This document shows, piece after piece, positions 7,609 through 15,739 of a stretch of 64,000 bases of DNA. The stretch spans positions 62,001-126,000 of the forward strand of contig JAUYAK010000003.1 of assembly GCA_030693515.1 (NCBI GenBank). Direction: 5' to 3'. The notes under the pieces are model-generated. The model was not told where the DNA came from. It saw only the letters and a list, made by a program, of their open reading frames with translations, and searched no databases. How positions within the stretch are numbered: the stretch's first letter is position 1; each line of letters starts with the position of its first letter. Made by a program: the position numbers and the translations under genes. The DNA is from Opitutaceae bacterium (GTDB taxonomy: Bacteria > Verrucomicrobiota > Verrucomicrobiia > Opitutales > Opitutaceae).

Positions 7609-10434
7609 ATGAACATCGGCGTCCACAATCTCGACTACGTGGAAGGGTTGTATGCCGACTTCCTGCGCGATCCGGCCTTGGTCTCCGCCGAATGGCGCCA
7701 GATCTTCCAAGGCGGGATGACAGAGGCACCCCCTGAGTCCGGTAACGGCGCCGAGTCTGCGCCGGTGGAAAAATCGCGGTTGGATCCCTTGGCCGCCAAC
7801 CTGCACGAGCGCCTCAACGAGCTGGTGCGCAATTACCGCATGCGCGGCCACAAGATCGCGGCCATCGATCCGCTCGGTGTGCCGCGCCCGGTGCCACCGG
7901 AACTGGCGCCCGAGTATTATCAATTCACCGATGGCGAACTCGCCTTGCGCACCCGCTGCGAGACCCTGCCTTACGACGAGCCCTTGGCGGTCCGTGAGAT
8001 CGTCGAACGGCTGCGCCACACCTACTGCCGCTCGATCGGCGCGCAGTTCATGCACATCGATGATGTCGCGGTGCGACGCTGGCTGCAGTTGCGCATGGAG
8101 GCCTCGCAAAACCGGATCGAGCTCAGCCGCACGGTGCAGCGGCGCATCTTCACCCGGCTCACCGATGCGGTGAGCTTCGAGGAATTCCTGCGGAAGAAAT
8201 TCGCTGGCGCGAAGACGTTTTCCCTCGAGGGCAGCGAGACCCTGATCCCGCTGCTCGATCTGGCGCTGGAGCAGGCCGGCGCGCAGGGCGTGCGCGAGGT
8301 GATTTTCGGCATGGCGCACCGTGGGCGCCTCAACGTGCTGACCAATATCATCGGCAAGAACCCGCGGGAGATCTTCCGCATCTTCGCCGACGACCAGCCG
8401 GAGCTGTGGCTGGGGCGCGGCGATGTGAAGTATCATCTCGGCCATAGCGGCGAGTGGCGCACCGGCGCGGGCGAAAAGCTCCACCTCTCGCTGTGCTTCA
8501 ATCCGAGCCATCTCGAATTCGCCAACACCGTCGTGCTGGGCCGCGCGCGCGCGCGCCAGGATCGCCGCGACGACCAGGAGCGCCGGGCGGTGCTCGGCGT
8601 GCTCATCCATGGCGACGCCGCCTTCGCCGGCGAGGGGATCGTGCAGGAGACGTTAAACTTCAGCCGCCTCCCCGGCTACGCCACGGGCGGCACGCTGCAC
8701 ATCATCATCAACAACCAGATTGGTTTCACCACCGGCCCGGAGCACGGGCGCTCGACCGATTACGCCACCGACGTGGCGCGGATGCTTCAGGTGCCGATCT
8801 TCCACGTCAACGGGGAGGACGCCGAGGCCGTCGCGCAGGTGGTGCGGCTCGCGTTGGAGTTTCGGCAGGAATTCCAGCGCGACGTGTTCATCGACCTCTA
8901 CGGCTACCGCCGCTGGGGCCACAACGAGATCGACGAGCCCGGTTTCACCCAGCCGGTGCTCTATCGCGCCATCGCCGAGCGCCCGAACGTCCGCGACGCC
9001 TACCTCGCGCACCTCTTGGAACACGATGGCCTCACGCGCGCCGATGCCGACGCGATCACGGAGGCCCGCACGGCGGAATTGGAACGCGCGCTGGAGGGCG
9101 CGCGCAGCGACACCAGCGCGAGCGATGAGCAGCCTTCGCCGCTCTGGCGGCCTTACACCGGCGGGCCGGAGCCGGAGGATGAAGGCACAGTCGCACGCGC
9201 GGAGGCGAAGCAACTGGCGGAGTGGCTGCGTCGCGCCGCCACGGTGCCGGCGGCGTTTCACCTGCATCCCAAGCTCGAGCGCCTGCTGGCGGCCCGGGCG
9301 GAGATGGCCGACGGCAAGAAGCCGCTCGATTGGGGCGCGGCCGAAGCGCTCGCGCTGGCCAGCCTCGCGGCGAACGGCGTGCGCATCCGGCTGACCGGCC
9401 AGGACACGGGCCGCGGCACGTTCAGTCATCGCCACGCGGTGCTGCACGATCACGACGACGGCTGCCCGTTCGTGCCATTGCAGCACATTCAGAAAGGCCA
9501 GGCGCCGGTGGAAATCGTCAACAGCCCGCTCAACGAGGCCGGCGCCCTCGGCTTCGAATACGGCTACAGCCTCGATTGCCCGGACGGGCTCGTGCTGTGG
9601 GAGGCGCAGTTCGGCGACTTCGTGAATGCCGCCCAGGTCATCATCGATCAGTTTGTCACGAGCGGCGAAGACAAGTGGCGTCGGCTCTCGGGGCTCGTGC
9701 TGCTGCTGCCCCACGGGTTCGAGGGCATGGGACCGGAGCATTCCAGCGCGCGGGTCGAGCGGTTCCTCCAGCTCGCCGCCGAGGACAACATCCAGGTCGC
9801 GCAGCCCACGACGCCCGCGCAACTGTTTCACCTGCTTCGTCGCCAAGCCCTGCGCCCGTGGCGCAAGCCGCTCGTCGTTTTCACCCCGAAGAGCCTGCTG
9901 CGCCATCCGGAGTGCGTGTCGCCGATCGCGGACTGCGCGACCGGCGGCTTCCAACGCGTCCTCGTCGACGACACCCCCGCAGCGGGCATCAAACGCGTGC
10001 TGCTCTGCACGGGAAAAATCTTCTACGACCTCGCGGCCTATCGCGCGGAGCAGCAGCGCACCGACACCGCCATCATCCGCCTCGAGCAGCTTTACCCGTT
10101 GGGCGCGGAAGTGCTGGAGCGGGCGCTGCAACCCTATGCGGACGGCACGCCCGTCCTCTGGGTGCAGGAGGAGCCGGCCAACATGGGCGCCTGGCGCCAC
10201 CTGCACGATCGGTTCGGGCGGACGTTGTGCGGCCGGCTGCCCTTTGCGCTGCTGAGCCGCCCCGAATCCGCGAGCCCCGCGACCGGCTCGGCCAACGCGC
10301 ACAAGCTGGAGCAGGCCCGCCTCGTCGCCCGCGCCTTCGGTGATCCCGAGCCCGGCGTGGAATCGATTGTGAAGAAAAATCCGCCGCCTGAAAAGGCCGC
10401 CAAGATCACCAGAGAAAAGCAAAACAAGCCGTGA
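7609..10434 (+). CDS. sucA: 2-oxoglutarate dehydrogenase E1 component
   Basis: 941 residues from the ATG at 7609. A GTG at 7600 overlapping the previous stop would add three residues. It decarboxylates 2-oxoglutarate using thiamine diphosphate in the TCA cycle. GDAAFAGEGIVQETLN and the following NNQIGFTT form the cofactor-binding region, and EFGYSLDCP-like and FGDFVNAAQ segments mark the transketolase-like central domain. The family start NIGVHNLDYVEGLYADF is present. Length matches the E1 family. No sucB (E2) follows, although sucA-sucB is the usual order; the next DNA is degraded, so the partner must be elsewhere. Confidence 0.95.
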   Translation: MNIGVHNLDYVEGLYADFLRDPALVSAEWRQIFQGGMTEAPPESGNGAESAPVEKSRLDPLAANLHERLNELVRNYRMRGHKIAAIDPLGVPRPVPPELAPEYYQFTDGELALRTRCETLPYDEPLAVREIVERLRHTYCRSIGAQFMHIDDVAVRRWLQLRMEASQNRIELSRTVQRRIFTRLTDAVSFEEFLRKKFAGAKTFSLEGSETLIPLLDLALEQAGAQGVREVIFGMAHRGRLNVLTNIIGKNPREIFRIFADDQPELWLGRGDVKYHLGHSGEWRTGAGEKLHLSLCFNPSHLEFANTVVLGRARARQDRRDDQERRAVLGVLIHGDAAFAGEGIVQETLNFSRLPGYATGGTLHIIINNQIGFTTGPEHGRSTDYATDVARMLQVPIFHVNGEDAEAVAQVVRLALEFRQEFQRDVFIDLYGYRRWGHNEIDEPGFTQPVLYRAIAERPNVRDAYLAHLLEHDGLTRADADAITEARTAELERALEGARSDTSASDEQPSPLWRPYTGGPEPEDEGTVARAEAKQLAEWLRRAATVPAAFHLHPKLERLLAARAEMADGKKPLDWGAAEALALASLAANGVRIRLTGQDTGRGTFSHRHAVLHDHDDGCPFVPLQHIQKGQAPVEIVNSPLNEAGALGFEYGYSLDCPDGLVLWEAQFGDFVNAAQVIIDQFVTSGEDKWRRLSGLVLLLPHGFEGMGPEHSSARVERFLQLAAEDNIQVAQPTTPAQLFHLLRRQALRPWRKPLVVFTPKSLLRHPECVSPIADCATGGFQRVLVDDTPAAGIKRVLLCTGKIFYDLAAYRAEQQRTDTAIIRLEQLYPLGAEVLERALQPYADGTPVLWVQEEPANMGAWRHLHDRFGRTLCGRLPFALLSRPESASPATGSANAHKLEQARLVARAFGDPEPGVESIVKKNPPPEKAAKITREKQNKP

Positions 10435-10636
10435 AAACCATTCGTTCGCCCCTGGTGTGCGTTCTCGCCGGCAGCGCCCAATGCTGACCGCGTCTGCTCA
10501 AGATGTGACCTTCACGTTGGACGCATCCGCGGTCACGGCTTCAGCCGGCAGTGAACTGCGAATCGTTCTCCGGGTTCTCAATCACTCGCCACGTGAGATG
10601 GGTCAGACTCTTCCGCGGGACCGGGAGGCAGATTGA
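10431..10636 (+). pseudogene. Fragment of an exported protein, frameshifted after the signal peptide
   Basis: A GTG overlapping the sucA stop begins a signal-like stretch (KTIRSPLVCVLAGSAQC) that ends at a TGA at 10485-10487. A second frame, shifted by two, runs from about 10481 with LTASAQDVTFTLDASAV and then TASAGSELRIVLRVLN, and stops at 10634-10636. The two pieces read like one secreted beta-sandwich protein broken by an indel near 10480 and truncated at its end. The rest of the gene is missing. The parent family is not recognised. Confidence 0.4.
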
Positions 10637-10720
10637 AGACGTCACGACCTGACTTCGTCCTGACTCTTTACCGTGCAACGCGCCGCAAGCAGGTGACGCA
10701 GTTGAGAATCAAGACCTGAC

Positions 10721-11107
10721 GTGTTCCGGTCTCGCTACCACGAAACCGACCGAACGTGGACGCTCGCGCCGGCCTACGACCTCAACCCGAATGTCGCCAA
10801 TGTCCTGATTGCGCTGACGTGGTTGGGCCGTCCCCAAATCCCTACCCGTTTCGAACCACTGACCAAGCTGGCGGAAATTGGCGGCATCCCGGCCCGGGCC
10901 GCGAAAACGATCTACGACGAAGTCGAGGCGGCGACGCTCGGTGGCTGGCGGGCCGCCGCCGCTTACGCCGGTGCCTCGGAAAAAATCGCCGGCATCTGGG
11001 AGAAAGAAATGCTCCAGCAAACCAAGCCGCTGCGTGATGACGCACGGCTCCGGGCCGCGCCGTCAAAGCGTTCGTCAGCGCCCTCCTCCAGCCCGGCGAA
11101 GAAGTGA
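10721..11107 (+). pseudogene. Remnant of a HipA-family kinase C-terminus
   Basis: The 128-residue frame starts at GTG with no convincing ribosome site. It contains RTWTLAPAYDLNPNV, matching the W-x-L-A-P-A-Y-D-L block near the C-terminus of HipA Ser/Thr kinases, followed by a helical tail (LAEIGGIPARAAKTIYDEVE). The kinase N-terminal and ATP-binding parts are absent, and no HipB-like partner is nearby. It is therefore a decayed toxin of a type II toxin-antitoxin pair. It sits in a gene-poor gap of about 880 bp after sucA. The rest of that gap (10637-10720 and 11108-11230) shows only short GATCAGC-like repeats. Confidence 0.55.
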
Positions 11108-11230
11108 TCGTCTGCACGACGAAGCGATCAGCCGTCAGCAATCAGCTTTCAGCCCAGCAAGAGTCCAAAGCTGATCACCGTCGCTGACCACTGAATGCTT
11201 TCTCAACAACGCCTCATTGAGAGCCCGCCA

Positions 11231-11307
11231 CGCCATCCACTACGACGGCGGCGCGAAGGAGGAATGACGGCGACGCCTCACCGATTGACATGACTGCAAT
11301 GTGCTAC
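11231..11307 (+). repeat. 77-bp direct repeat, copy 1 (upstream of the toxin-antitoxin pair)
   Basis: Aligned by eye with 12167-12243 it matches at 68 of 77 positions without gaps. It ends in GTGCTAC, inside the palindromic operator of the antitoxin gene, and contains TTGACA at 11285-11290, a good -35 hexamer. It seems to be a mobile or duplicated promoter segment. Confidence 0.8.
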
Positions 11308-11320
11308 ACTGTGTCGCACA
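11300..11320 (+). promoter_or_regulatory. Palindromic operator overlapping the antitoxin start codon
   Basis: A 21-bp near-perfect palindrome with outer arms TGTGC and GCACA and inner arms ACAC and GTGT. It has one mismatched pair between the inner and outer arms and an unpaired centre. Its last base is the A of the antitoxin ATG. Phd/VapB-type antitoxins normally bind such sites together with the toxin to repress their own operon, so this is the likely autoregulatory site. Confidence 0.6.
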
Positions 11321-11565
11321 TGAAAACGACCACGGTGCGCGAGCTGCGGAACAATTATTCCCAGGTGCTCAAGTGGGTGGCCAAAGGCGAAGAAGTCGAC
11401 GTGACGCGCCGGGGAAAGATCGTGGCGAAGGTCGTTCCGCCTACCGCGGCGAAACCGACGCAGGTTGATTGGTCGCAGAGTGCCGCGCTCAGCCGCCGGG
11501 CCTGGTCCACCACCCTGACGGCGGACGAAAGCGGCGCGCTCCTGGCCGACAGTCAAGGCGCCTGA
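11320..11565 (+). CDS. Type II antitoxin, Phd/YefM (VapB-like) family
   Basis: 81 residues starting MKTTTVRELRNNYSQVLKWV, the classic N-terminal DNA-binding segment of Phd/YefM antitoxins, followed by VDVTRRGKIVAKVVPP. The rest is the flexible toxin-neutralising tail. An ATG ten codons upstream exists, but the start at 11320 fits the family start and places the operator directly before the gene. It ends 1 bp before the PIN toxin gene, so the two are surely one operon. It should neutralise the toxin and repress transcription through the palindrome at 11300-11320. Confidence 0.88.
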   Translation: MKTTTVRELRNNYSQVLKWVAKGEEVDVTRRGKIVAKVVPPTAAKPTQVDWSQSAALSRRAWSTTLTADESGALLADSQGA

Positions 11566-11566
11566 C

Positions 11567-12004
11567 ATGGCCACCGTAGTCGCCGACACGAGTTTTCTCT
11601 TTTCGCTGTTTGGCAACGACGCTCACACCCCTGCGGCCAAAAGTTGGGCGCAGCAGGCTCAACGACCGATCACGGTCACCACGCTTGGTCGTTACGAGCT
11701 CGGCAATGCAATTCGCTTCGCTGCATTTCGCAAAGTCATCTCCCCGGCTGACGCGCGGGCCTCTCTAGCCGCATTCGAGGCCGATTTTAAGAGCGGCCAC
11801 CTACAGCCGGCTTCCTGCGATTTGCCGGCCATTGTCTCGGAGGCCTCACGGTTGTCCGAACTTCATACCTTGAACGGCGGGCACCGCTCATTTGATATTC
11901 TGCACGTCGCCAGCGCCCGGCTGCTGAAAGCGACCACCTTTCTTTCGTTCGATGCGAACCAACGGCGGCTGGCCACCACGCTCCGGCTGAACATCGGCCC
12001 GTAG
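11567..12004 (+). CDS. PIN-domain ribonuclease toxin (VapC-like)
   Basis: 145 residues, the usual length for VapC. The acidic Mg-binding residues of the PIN fold can be placed at D7 (VVADTSFLF), E44 (GRYELGNAI), D110 (RSFDILHVASA) and D129 (SFDANQRRLA). All four are present, so the toxin looks intact. VapC proteins cut RNA, often tRNA or rRNA, when freed from their antitoxin. It is cotranscribed with the Phd-like gene directly upstream. The target RNA cannot be deduced. Confidence 0.88.
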   Translation: MATVVADTSFLFSLFGNDAHTPAAKSWAQQAQRPITVTTLGRYELGNAIRFAAFRKVISPADARASLAAFEADFKSGHLQPASCDLPAIVSEASRLSELHTLNGGHRSFDILHVASARLLKATTFLSFDANQRRLATTLRLNIGP

Positions 12005-12166
12005 GCTTGCGGACGTTTTCGTCCACGCCGTAAGCGATGAGCTTAACGCCAACCGCTCCGATCGGATCGGTCTCTCAGCTCTCAGCCCTCGGCTCTCCGC
12101 TCAGCGCATCGATCCCTCAACTCTCCTCCCTCAACTCTCAACTCGGTGCCGACGGCACCGTCGTAA
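12005..12166. other. Low-complexity spacer with CTCAGC/CTCAACT repeats
   Basis: No credible gene. It has short imperfect tandem units such as CTCTCAGCTCTCAGCC and CTCAACTCTCAACT, and a partial copy of the start of the 77-bp repeat around 12043-12061 (TAACGCCAACCGCTCCGA compared with TAACGCCACCCGCTACGA). It probably marks the junction of inserted DNA. Confidence 0.5.
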
Positions 12167-12243
12167 CGCCACCCGCTACGACGGCGGCGCGAAGGAGGAA
12201 TGAAGGTGACGCCTCCCCGATTGACACAACTTCGATGTGCTAC
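12167..12243 (+). repeat. 77-bp direct repeat, copy 2 (after the toxin-antitoxin pair)
   Basis: About 88 percent identical to 11231-11307 by manual alignment, same orientation. It retains TTGACA (12221-12226) and the left arm of the operator (TGTGCTAC), but the antitoxin start that should follow is replaced by the 3' end of the HNH gene. The stop codon of that gene, read on the other strand, lies in the last bases of this repeat. Confidence 0.8.
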
Positions 12244-12986
12244 TCGAGCTCCAATTTCAGTCTGAGCCGCGCCGTCTTCACGAACTGCGCGAAGGAAAGC
12301 CAGATCTTAGTCGATGCCTTGTTCATTACCTCGACTGCTTCGAGGAACCGTTTCTCCTGTGGCTTACGTCCGTAAAGCCACTCGGGCGGAATGTTGGCGC
12401 GATCACCATCATACCAAACACGATTCGTGAAATCGTTGTTGTAGCTACTGATCGCCGTGAGAAAGTCCGCCAGCGCCGTCGCCATTTCGGCGTCAAAGAA
12501 CTCGCATTCCGGCATCCCGGCCGCGTGAGAGAAGTCTTCGAGCCGATATTCCACCTTAACGTCGTATCCGTTATCATAGTCGTGGTCCCGGAAGTGGATC
12601 ATCTTCTTGCTGCCGCCCAATAGGCCGTAAAGGCGGACAAAGAGCTTTCGGTCCAACTCCAAATAGTCGCCAGGCGCACCTGGCCCGACGCCTTTGTCGA
12701 TTGTCGCGAACCAGCGGTCGCGGTGACCCAGAAGTTCCGCCGGCGAAAACTTGGTCCCCTTGGGGTGTTTTTCATTGTAGTGGCCCGCCTCGGCATGACA
12801 GTCGAAGCAGAGGGGAATGCAGTTTTCGAAAGTGTTCTTTCCGCCCTTTGCAGCAGGATCTATGTGATGGCATTCCATCTTCCCGCCAGCGAACTTGTGG
12901 CAAAGGCAGCACCGCCGCCCGCAGGCTAGCATGGCTTTCTCTTTTACCTCAGGAGGAAACATCGCAGTTGGTGTTGTCGCCGACAT
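12240..12986 (-). CDS. HNH endonuclease domain protein
   Basis: 248 residues from the ATG at 12986. The N-terminal third is a zinc-containing HNH nuclease: C26 and C29, H40-H41 (KMECHHIDPAAKGG), N55 and C60/C63-H64 (CIPLCFDCHAEAGHY). The C-terminal 150 residues form a separate acidic and aromatic region of unknown function (FRDHDYDNGYDVKVEYRL). It overlaps the preceding unknown gene by 38 bp in another frame, implying translational coupling within a three-gene module. The domain is found in restriction, phage-defence and mobile-element nucleases. Its TAG stop lies at the edge of repeat copy 2. Confidence 0.8.
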   Translation of the reverse strand: MSATTPTAMFPPEVKEKAMLACGRRCCLCHKFAGGKMECHHIDPAAKGGKNTFENCIPLCFDCHAEAGHYNEKHPKGTKFSPAELLGHRDRWFATIDKGVGPGAPGDYLELDRKLFVRLYGLLGGSKKMIHFRDHDYDNGYDVKVEYRLEDFSHAAGMPECEFFDAEMATALADFLTAISSYNNDFTNRVWYDGDRANIPPEWLYGRKPQEKRFLEAVEVMNKASTKIWLSFAQFVKTARLRLKLELE

Positions 12987-13269
12987 CGTTCGCCTCGAGG
13001 TAGTCGAGGAGCTCACGCATCCCTCCAACGACAATCCCGGCCACCATGTCGGGCCGATCCGTCTGGACTGCCTCCGCGGTGCTCATCGCTCGCTGAAAAC
13101 CCTCCTGAGCCTGCGATCGCACCTCCTTGTCCGGGATCTGTTGCAGGTCGCACAAGATGTAGGTCCGTCCCGCTTCCAAATCCCACACCGACCTCGCGCA
13201 ACGCGCTGCCTCCACGAAGATCTTGAGATAGATCACGCGTTCGGAGTGTCGTCTCAGCGGCTCGGTCAT
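12949..13269 (-). CDS. Unknown small protein in the nuclease module
   Basis: 106 residues from the ATG at 13269 (MTEPLRRHSERVIYLKIFVE). I do not recognise the family. It is mostly helical by appearance, with a segment rich in acidic and alanine residues (MSTAEAVQTDRPDMVAGIVV) and an Asp/Asn-rich end. It begins 14 bp after the PD-(D/E)xK-like gene and its end overlaps the HNH gene start by 38 bp, so the three are almost certainly one operon. The role could be structural or regulatory between the two nuclease-like proteins. A longer frame upstream runs antisense-like through the preceding gene and is not credible. Confidence 0.6.
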   Translation of the reverse strand: MTEPLRRHSERVIYLKIFVEAARCARSVWDLEAGRTYILCDLQQIPDKEVRSQAQEGFQRAMSTAEAVQTDRPDMVAGIVVGGMRELLDYLEANDVGDNTNCDVSS

Positions 13270-13283
13270 TTTCAGTTGCCCGA

Positions 13284-14510
13284 TCAAACCTTCGGGATGT
13301 GGAAGGCAAGGAGTGTCACCACATGCTCGCGCTCCTTGTCGGTCTTGTTTCGCACCAGGAAACGGAAACCTGTCTCGGTCGAGTAGGGAAGGTGCCGCAC
13401 GAAGTTCGGGTGCTTGGCCACCACGTCGCGAATCTGCTTCAGCACCGCAGTGAAGTCCGCGTTCCGTGAAAAGATCAGGATGCCCGCCTTGCTGTCGCGC
13501 CACGTCAGGTAACCGAGCAACTGGTCGATCGTCGCAAGCAGCACCTTCTCCCCGCCCCAGAACTTACACTCGGCGATGAAGATCACGTTTCCGTCCACTC
13601 GGATAGCGATGTCCGTCTTCCCCTCGCGGTTGAACGTCTCCCCTGTGGCATCACCCCGGAACGTCCCGTTCAACGCCACGAGGAACCAGTCGCGCAACGC
13701 TTCCTCCCCAGTTTCTCCGAACGTGCTCGGGCTGCGTTCGACCCCGAGGCTCATGTTCGTGAGGAACGCGAGAATTTCGTCGTAGTGGCGTTGTTCTAGC
13801 ACGCGATACGCCGGCGTCCCTGCCTTCGCTACCGGCGGCAGTGGCTGGATGATCTGCTTCCGTGTCACCGGAAAGCTCACCGGCGCAGGCCCCTCGTGCC
13901 GGCGGATGTTGAACCCAAGGTCCGCCAGCTGGGTGTCGACGACATTCAGCTGGTCACGACGCGCCTCCAGCAATTGCCGGAGTTGAACGGGCAGCTGTTC
14001 GTGGAACTTAGCGAGCAGGTCGTTGATCTGCGTGACGGAATTCTTGATCATCCGGACATTCTCGTCGTGGTCGGGCCGTAACTTCGCCAACTCTTGCTGC
14101 GCCCGCTGATAGACAAATTCGAGCGACATTTCGCGCACATAGGCCCTCGGCGCGTTGTTCACAAAACTCACCGGACTGAACTGGATCAAGTTTCTGTCGC
14201 CCGTGAACGGCGCCGTGATGCGCAGCACGATCTCCTGCCGCTTGAATGTGCGCCCCCGTCCGAGGTCGCTCGGCCGTTCCTCCATCACCTCTTCCTTGGC
14301 CACAGTTTCGTTGGCCCAGTCGATCTCGAACGTCTCAATGGAAAAACGCGTGAGGAGTCGCTGTTCGGTCGCCGCGAATTGTGACGTGCTCAAACTCGAC
14401 GCGGCAAGCTCACCAACTTCCGACCTCAGCTTTCGCTGCTGAGCCTCGAGCACGCTGGGCACGTCGGGCTCTGCGAAGATGTAGGGGGGAGGCTCCACGG
14501 ATTTCCACAA
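13284..14510 (-). CDS. PD-(D/E)xK-like nuclease domain protein with coiled coil
   Basis: 408 residues. The C-terminal half carries a plausible restriction-endonuclease fold: E270 in GETGEEALRDWFLVAL, D300 in GKTDIAIRV, then E314 and K316 in FIAECKFWGG. This is the E...D...ExK arrangement of PD-(D/E)xK nucleases. Residues about 135-195 are a helical, probably coiled-coil, stretch (YQRAQQELAKLRPDHDENV). The N-terminal 130 residues are unrecognised. It is the first gene of a three-gene operon with an HNH protein last, in an accessory region. A defence role is an inference from this combination. The start at 14510 has no in-frame alternative that I prefer. Confidence 0.7.
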   Translation of the reverse strand: MWKSVEPPPYIFAEPDVPSVLEAQQRKLRSEVGELAASSLSTSQFAATEQRLLTRFSIETFEIDWANETVAKEEVMEERPSDLGRGRTFKRQEIVLRITAPFTGDRNLIQFSPVSFVNNAPRAYVREMSLEFVYQRAQQELAKLRPDHDENVRMIKNSVTQINDLLAKFHEQLPVQLRQLLEARRDQLNVVDTQLADLGFNIRRHEGPAPVSFPVTRKQIIQPLPPVAKAGTPAYRVLEQRHYDEILAFLTNMSLGVERSPSTFGETGEEALRDWFLVALNGTFRGDATGETFNREGKTDIAIRVDGNVIFIAECKFWGGEKVLLATIDQLLGYLTWRDSKAGILIFSRNADFTAVLKQIRDVVAKHPNFVRHLPYSTETGFRFLVRNKTDKEREHVVTLLAFHIPKV

Positions 14511-14712
14511 CTGTGCGGCATCCGTGCCGTCGCGCCAGTCGGTTTTTCAAGGCGAAAAACGCCAAAGGAATCACGTGTGAGCAGAGCAACAGTGGGCCAG
14601 TTTACTCACCCCGCAATGCCACCCGCGCCGCCGCCATGAGCGTGAGGCGCAACGGAGGCTCGGGCGAAGGAGCGCTTTGCGAAACGCTTCCGACCGCATA
14701 CCACTAACCGCC

Positions 14713-15735
14713 ATGAAGAAAATCGGTTTCCTGTCCTTCGGTCATTGGACGCCCTCACCTCAATCCCAGGCGCGGTCGGCGGCGGATGTGCTGTTGCAGT
14801 CCATCGATCTCGCGGTTGAGGCCGAGCGCCTCGGCCTGGACGGAACCTATTTCCGCGTGCACCATTTCGCCCGGCAACTGGCCTCGCCGTTTCCCCTGCT
14901 GGCGGCGGTGGGCGCACGCACGAAGACGATCGAGATCGGCACCGCGGTCATCGACATGCGTTACGAAAATCCGCACTACATGGCGGAGGACGCGGGCGCG
15001 GCCGATCTCATCGCGGGTTCACGGTTGCAACTGGGCATCAGCCGCGGCTCGCCCGAGCAGGTGATCGACGGCTGGCGTCATTTTGGCCACCAGCTCAAGG
15101 CCGGGGAGGAGGATGCGGCGCTGGGCCGGCGCCACGCCGAAACATTTCTCGGGCTGCTCGATGGCAAGGGTTTTGCCCAGCCCAACCCGCGGCCGATGTT
15201 TCCCAATCCGCCCGGGCTCCTGCGGCTCGAACCGTTTTCCGCGGGTTTGCGCGAGCGGATCTGGTGGGGCTCGGCGACCAATGCGACGGCCGTCTGGGCC
15301 GCCCGGCACGGGATGAACCTGCAGAGTTCGACCCTCAAATTTGACGAGTCGGGCGAACCGCTGCACGTGCAGCAAGCCGCGCAGATCCGGGCCTTCCGGA
15401 AGGCGTGGGCCGAAGCCGGTCACACCCGCGCGCCCCGCGTCTCCGTGAGCCGCAGCATCTTTGCCCTCATGAACGATCGCGATCGCGCTTACTTCGGGAG
15501 CGACGGGGAGCAGCAGGATCAGATTGGTTTTCTCGATGCGACCACGCGGGCGGTTTTCGGGCGGGGCTACGCGGCGGAACCGGACGTGCTCATCGAACAA
15601 CTCCGGAAGGATGAAGCGCTCGCCGAGGCGGATACCATTCTGCTGACCATCCCCAATCAACTGGGCGTGGCGTATAACGTCCACGTGTTGGAATCCATTC
15701 TCACGCACGTGGCGCCCGGCCTGGGCTGGCGGTGA
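14713..15735 (+). CDS. LLM-class flavin-dependent oxidoreductase
   Basis: 340 residues from the ATG at 14713 (MKKIGFLSFGHWTP). The bacterial luciferase-like TIM barrel is evident from AEAERLGLDGTYFRVHHF, TKTIEIGTAVIDMRYENP and DLIAGSRLQLGISRGSPEQ, which line the FMN site. Such enzymes use FMNH2 or F420H2 to oxidise small substrates. The actual substrate is not deducible and no reductase partner is adjacent. About 200 bp upstream separate it from the divergent nuclease operon; that gap has only a small hairpin near 14540-14562. A nested palindromic element begins 4 bp after its stop. Confidence 0.85.
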   Translation: MKKIGFLSFGHWTPSPQSQARSAADVLLQSIDLAVEAERLGLDGTYFRVHHFARQLASPFPLLAAVGARTKTIEIGTAVIDMRYENPHYMAEDAGAADLIAGSRLQLGISRGSPEQVIDGWRHFGHQLKAGEEDAALGRRHAETFLGLLDGKGFAQPNPRPMFPNPPGLLRLEPFSAGLRERIWWGSATNATAVWAARHGMNLQSSTLKFDESGEPLHVQQAAQIRAFRKAWAEAGHTRAPRVSVSRSIFALMNDRDRAYFGSDGEQQDQIGFLDATTRAVFGRGYAAEPDVLIEQLRKDEALAEADTILLTIPNQLGVAYNVHVLESILTHVAPGLGWR

Positions 15736-15739
15736 GCTG

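Noticed and set aside
7609-10434. Fusion of E1 with an E2-type domain, as in some actinobacterial Kgd proteins
   Set aside because: The protein begins directly with the E1 N-terminus and has the normal E1 length; no lipoyl or acyltransferase domain is present.
12005-12243. Possible integron attachment site (a GCTTAAC-like box near 12041)
   Set aside because: Only one of the paired boxes is visible, no matching GTTRRRY partner at a proper distance was found, and there is no integrase in the window.
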